From contig JAKAHE010000142.1 of NCBI GenBank assembly GCA_021815285.1, positions 1 through 5,441 on the forward strand: a stretch of DNA of 5,441 nt, written 5' to 3'. This document shows positions 5,411 to 5,441 of this stretch, one piece after another. The position numbers and the translations under genes were made by a program. Within the stretch, counting starts at the first letter, position 1. Each line of letters starts with the position of its first letter. Source of the stretch: Nitrospirota bacterium. GTDB taxonomy: Bacteria > Nitrospirota > JACRHJ01. The notes beneath the pieces are model-generated. The model saw only the letters and a list, made by a program, of their open reading frames with translations. It had not been told where the DNA came from and made no database searches.

Positions 5411-5441
5411 TTAAGGTATTTTCTAAAATAATCCTGGAAAG

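Noticed and set aside
5424..5429. TAAAAT as a -10 box for a gene beyond the right edge
   Set aside because: No -35-like sequence lies at 16-18 bases upstream (CGGCGG is there instead), and the target gene is not in the window.

Overview
This is a compact bacterial housekeeping locus with moderate-to-high GC. Six genes lie on the minus strand in transcriptional order yicC, gmk, rpoZ, coaBC, metK, ahcY, with ahcY cut by the left window edge. One gene on the plus strand, a LipM-type octanoyltransferase, is divergent at the right. The full-length CoaBC fusion, the omega subunit next to guanylate kinase, a bacterial MetK and Shine-Dalgarno sites ending in GGAGG all indicate a bacterium. The yicC-gmk-rpoZ-coaBC order with a following SAM-cycle pair suggests a Desulfobacterota- or Nitrospirota-like lineage. 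That placement is inference from gene order and motif style only.

Layout: 1-142 holds the start of ahcY; 142-1293 metK; 1290-2519 coaBC; 2526-2948 rpoZ; 2974-3585 gmk; 3578-4444 yicC, with its start moved to an internal ATG. All six look like one operon: the junctions are overlaps or gaps of at most 25 bases, and several Shine-Dalgarno sites lie inside the preceding gene. A near-consensus sigma70 promoter (TTGACA, 17 bases, TATGAT) faces yicC in the 79-base divergent gap. On the other side of that gap, lipM runs from 4524 to 5354. The last 87 bases hold no gene but contain overlapping inverted repeats.

Functionally, the operon joins GTP/GDP supply (Gmk), the omega subunit of RNA polymerase (RpoZ), an RNase-type stress protein (YicC), two CoA steps (CoaBC), and SAM synthesis with SAH recycling (MetK, AhcY). 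LipM feeds lipoate assembly. No mobile element, CRISPR array, tRNA or rRNA was seen, and I see no strong evidence of a new system. The points most worth a second look are a Gly-to-Val change in the MetK GAGDQG signature, TTG starts in two adjacent genes, the highly acidic omega C-terminus, the lipM 5' region with a short overlapping reading frame, and the competing stem-loops after lipM.
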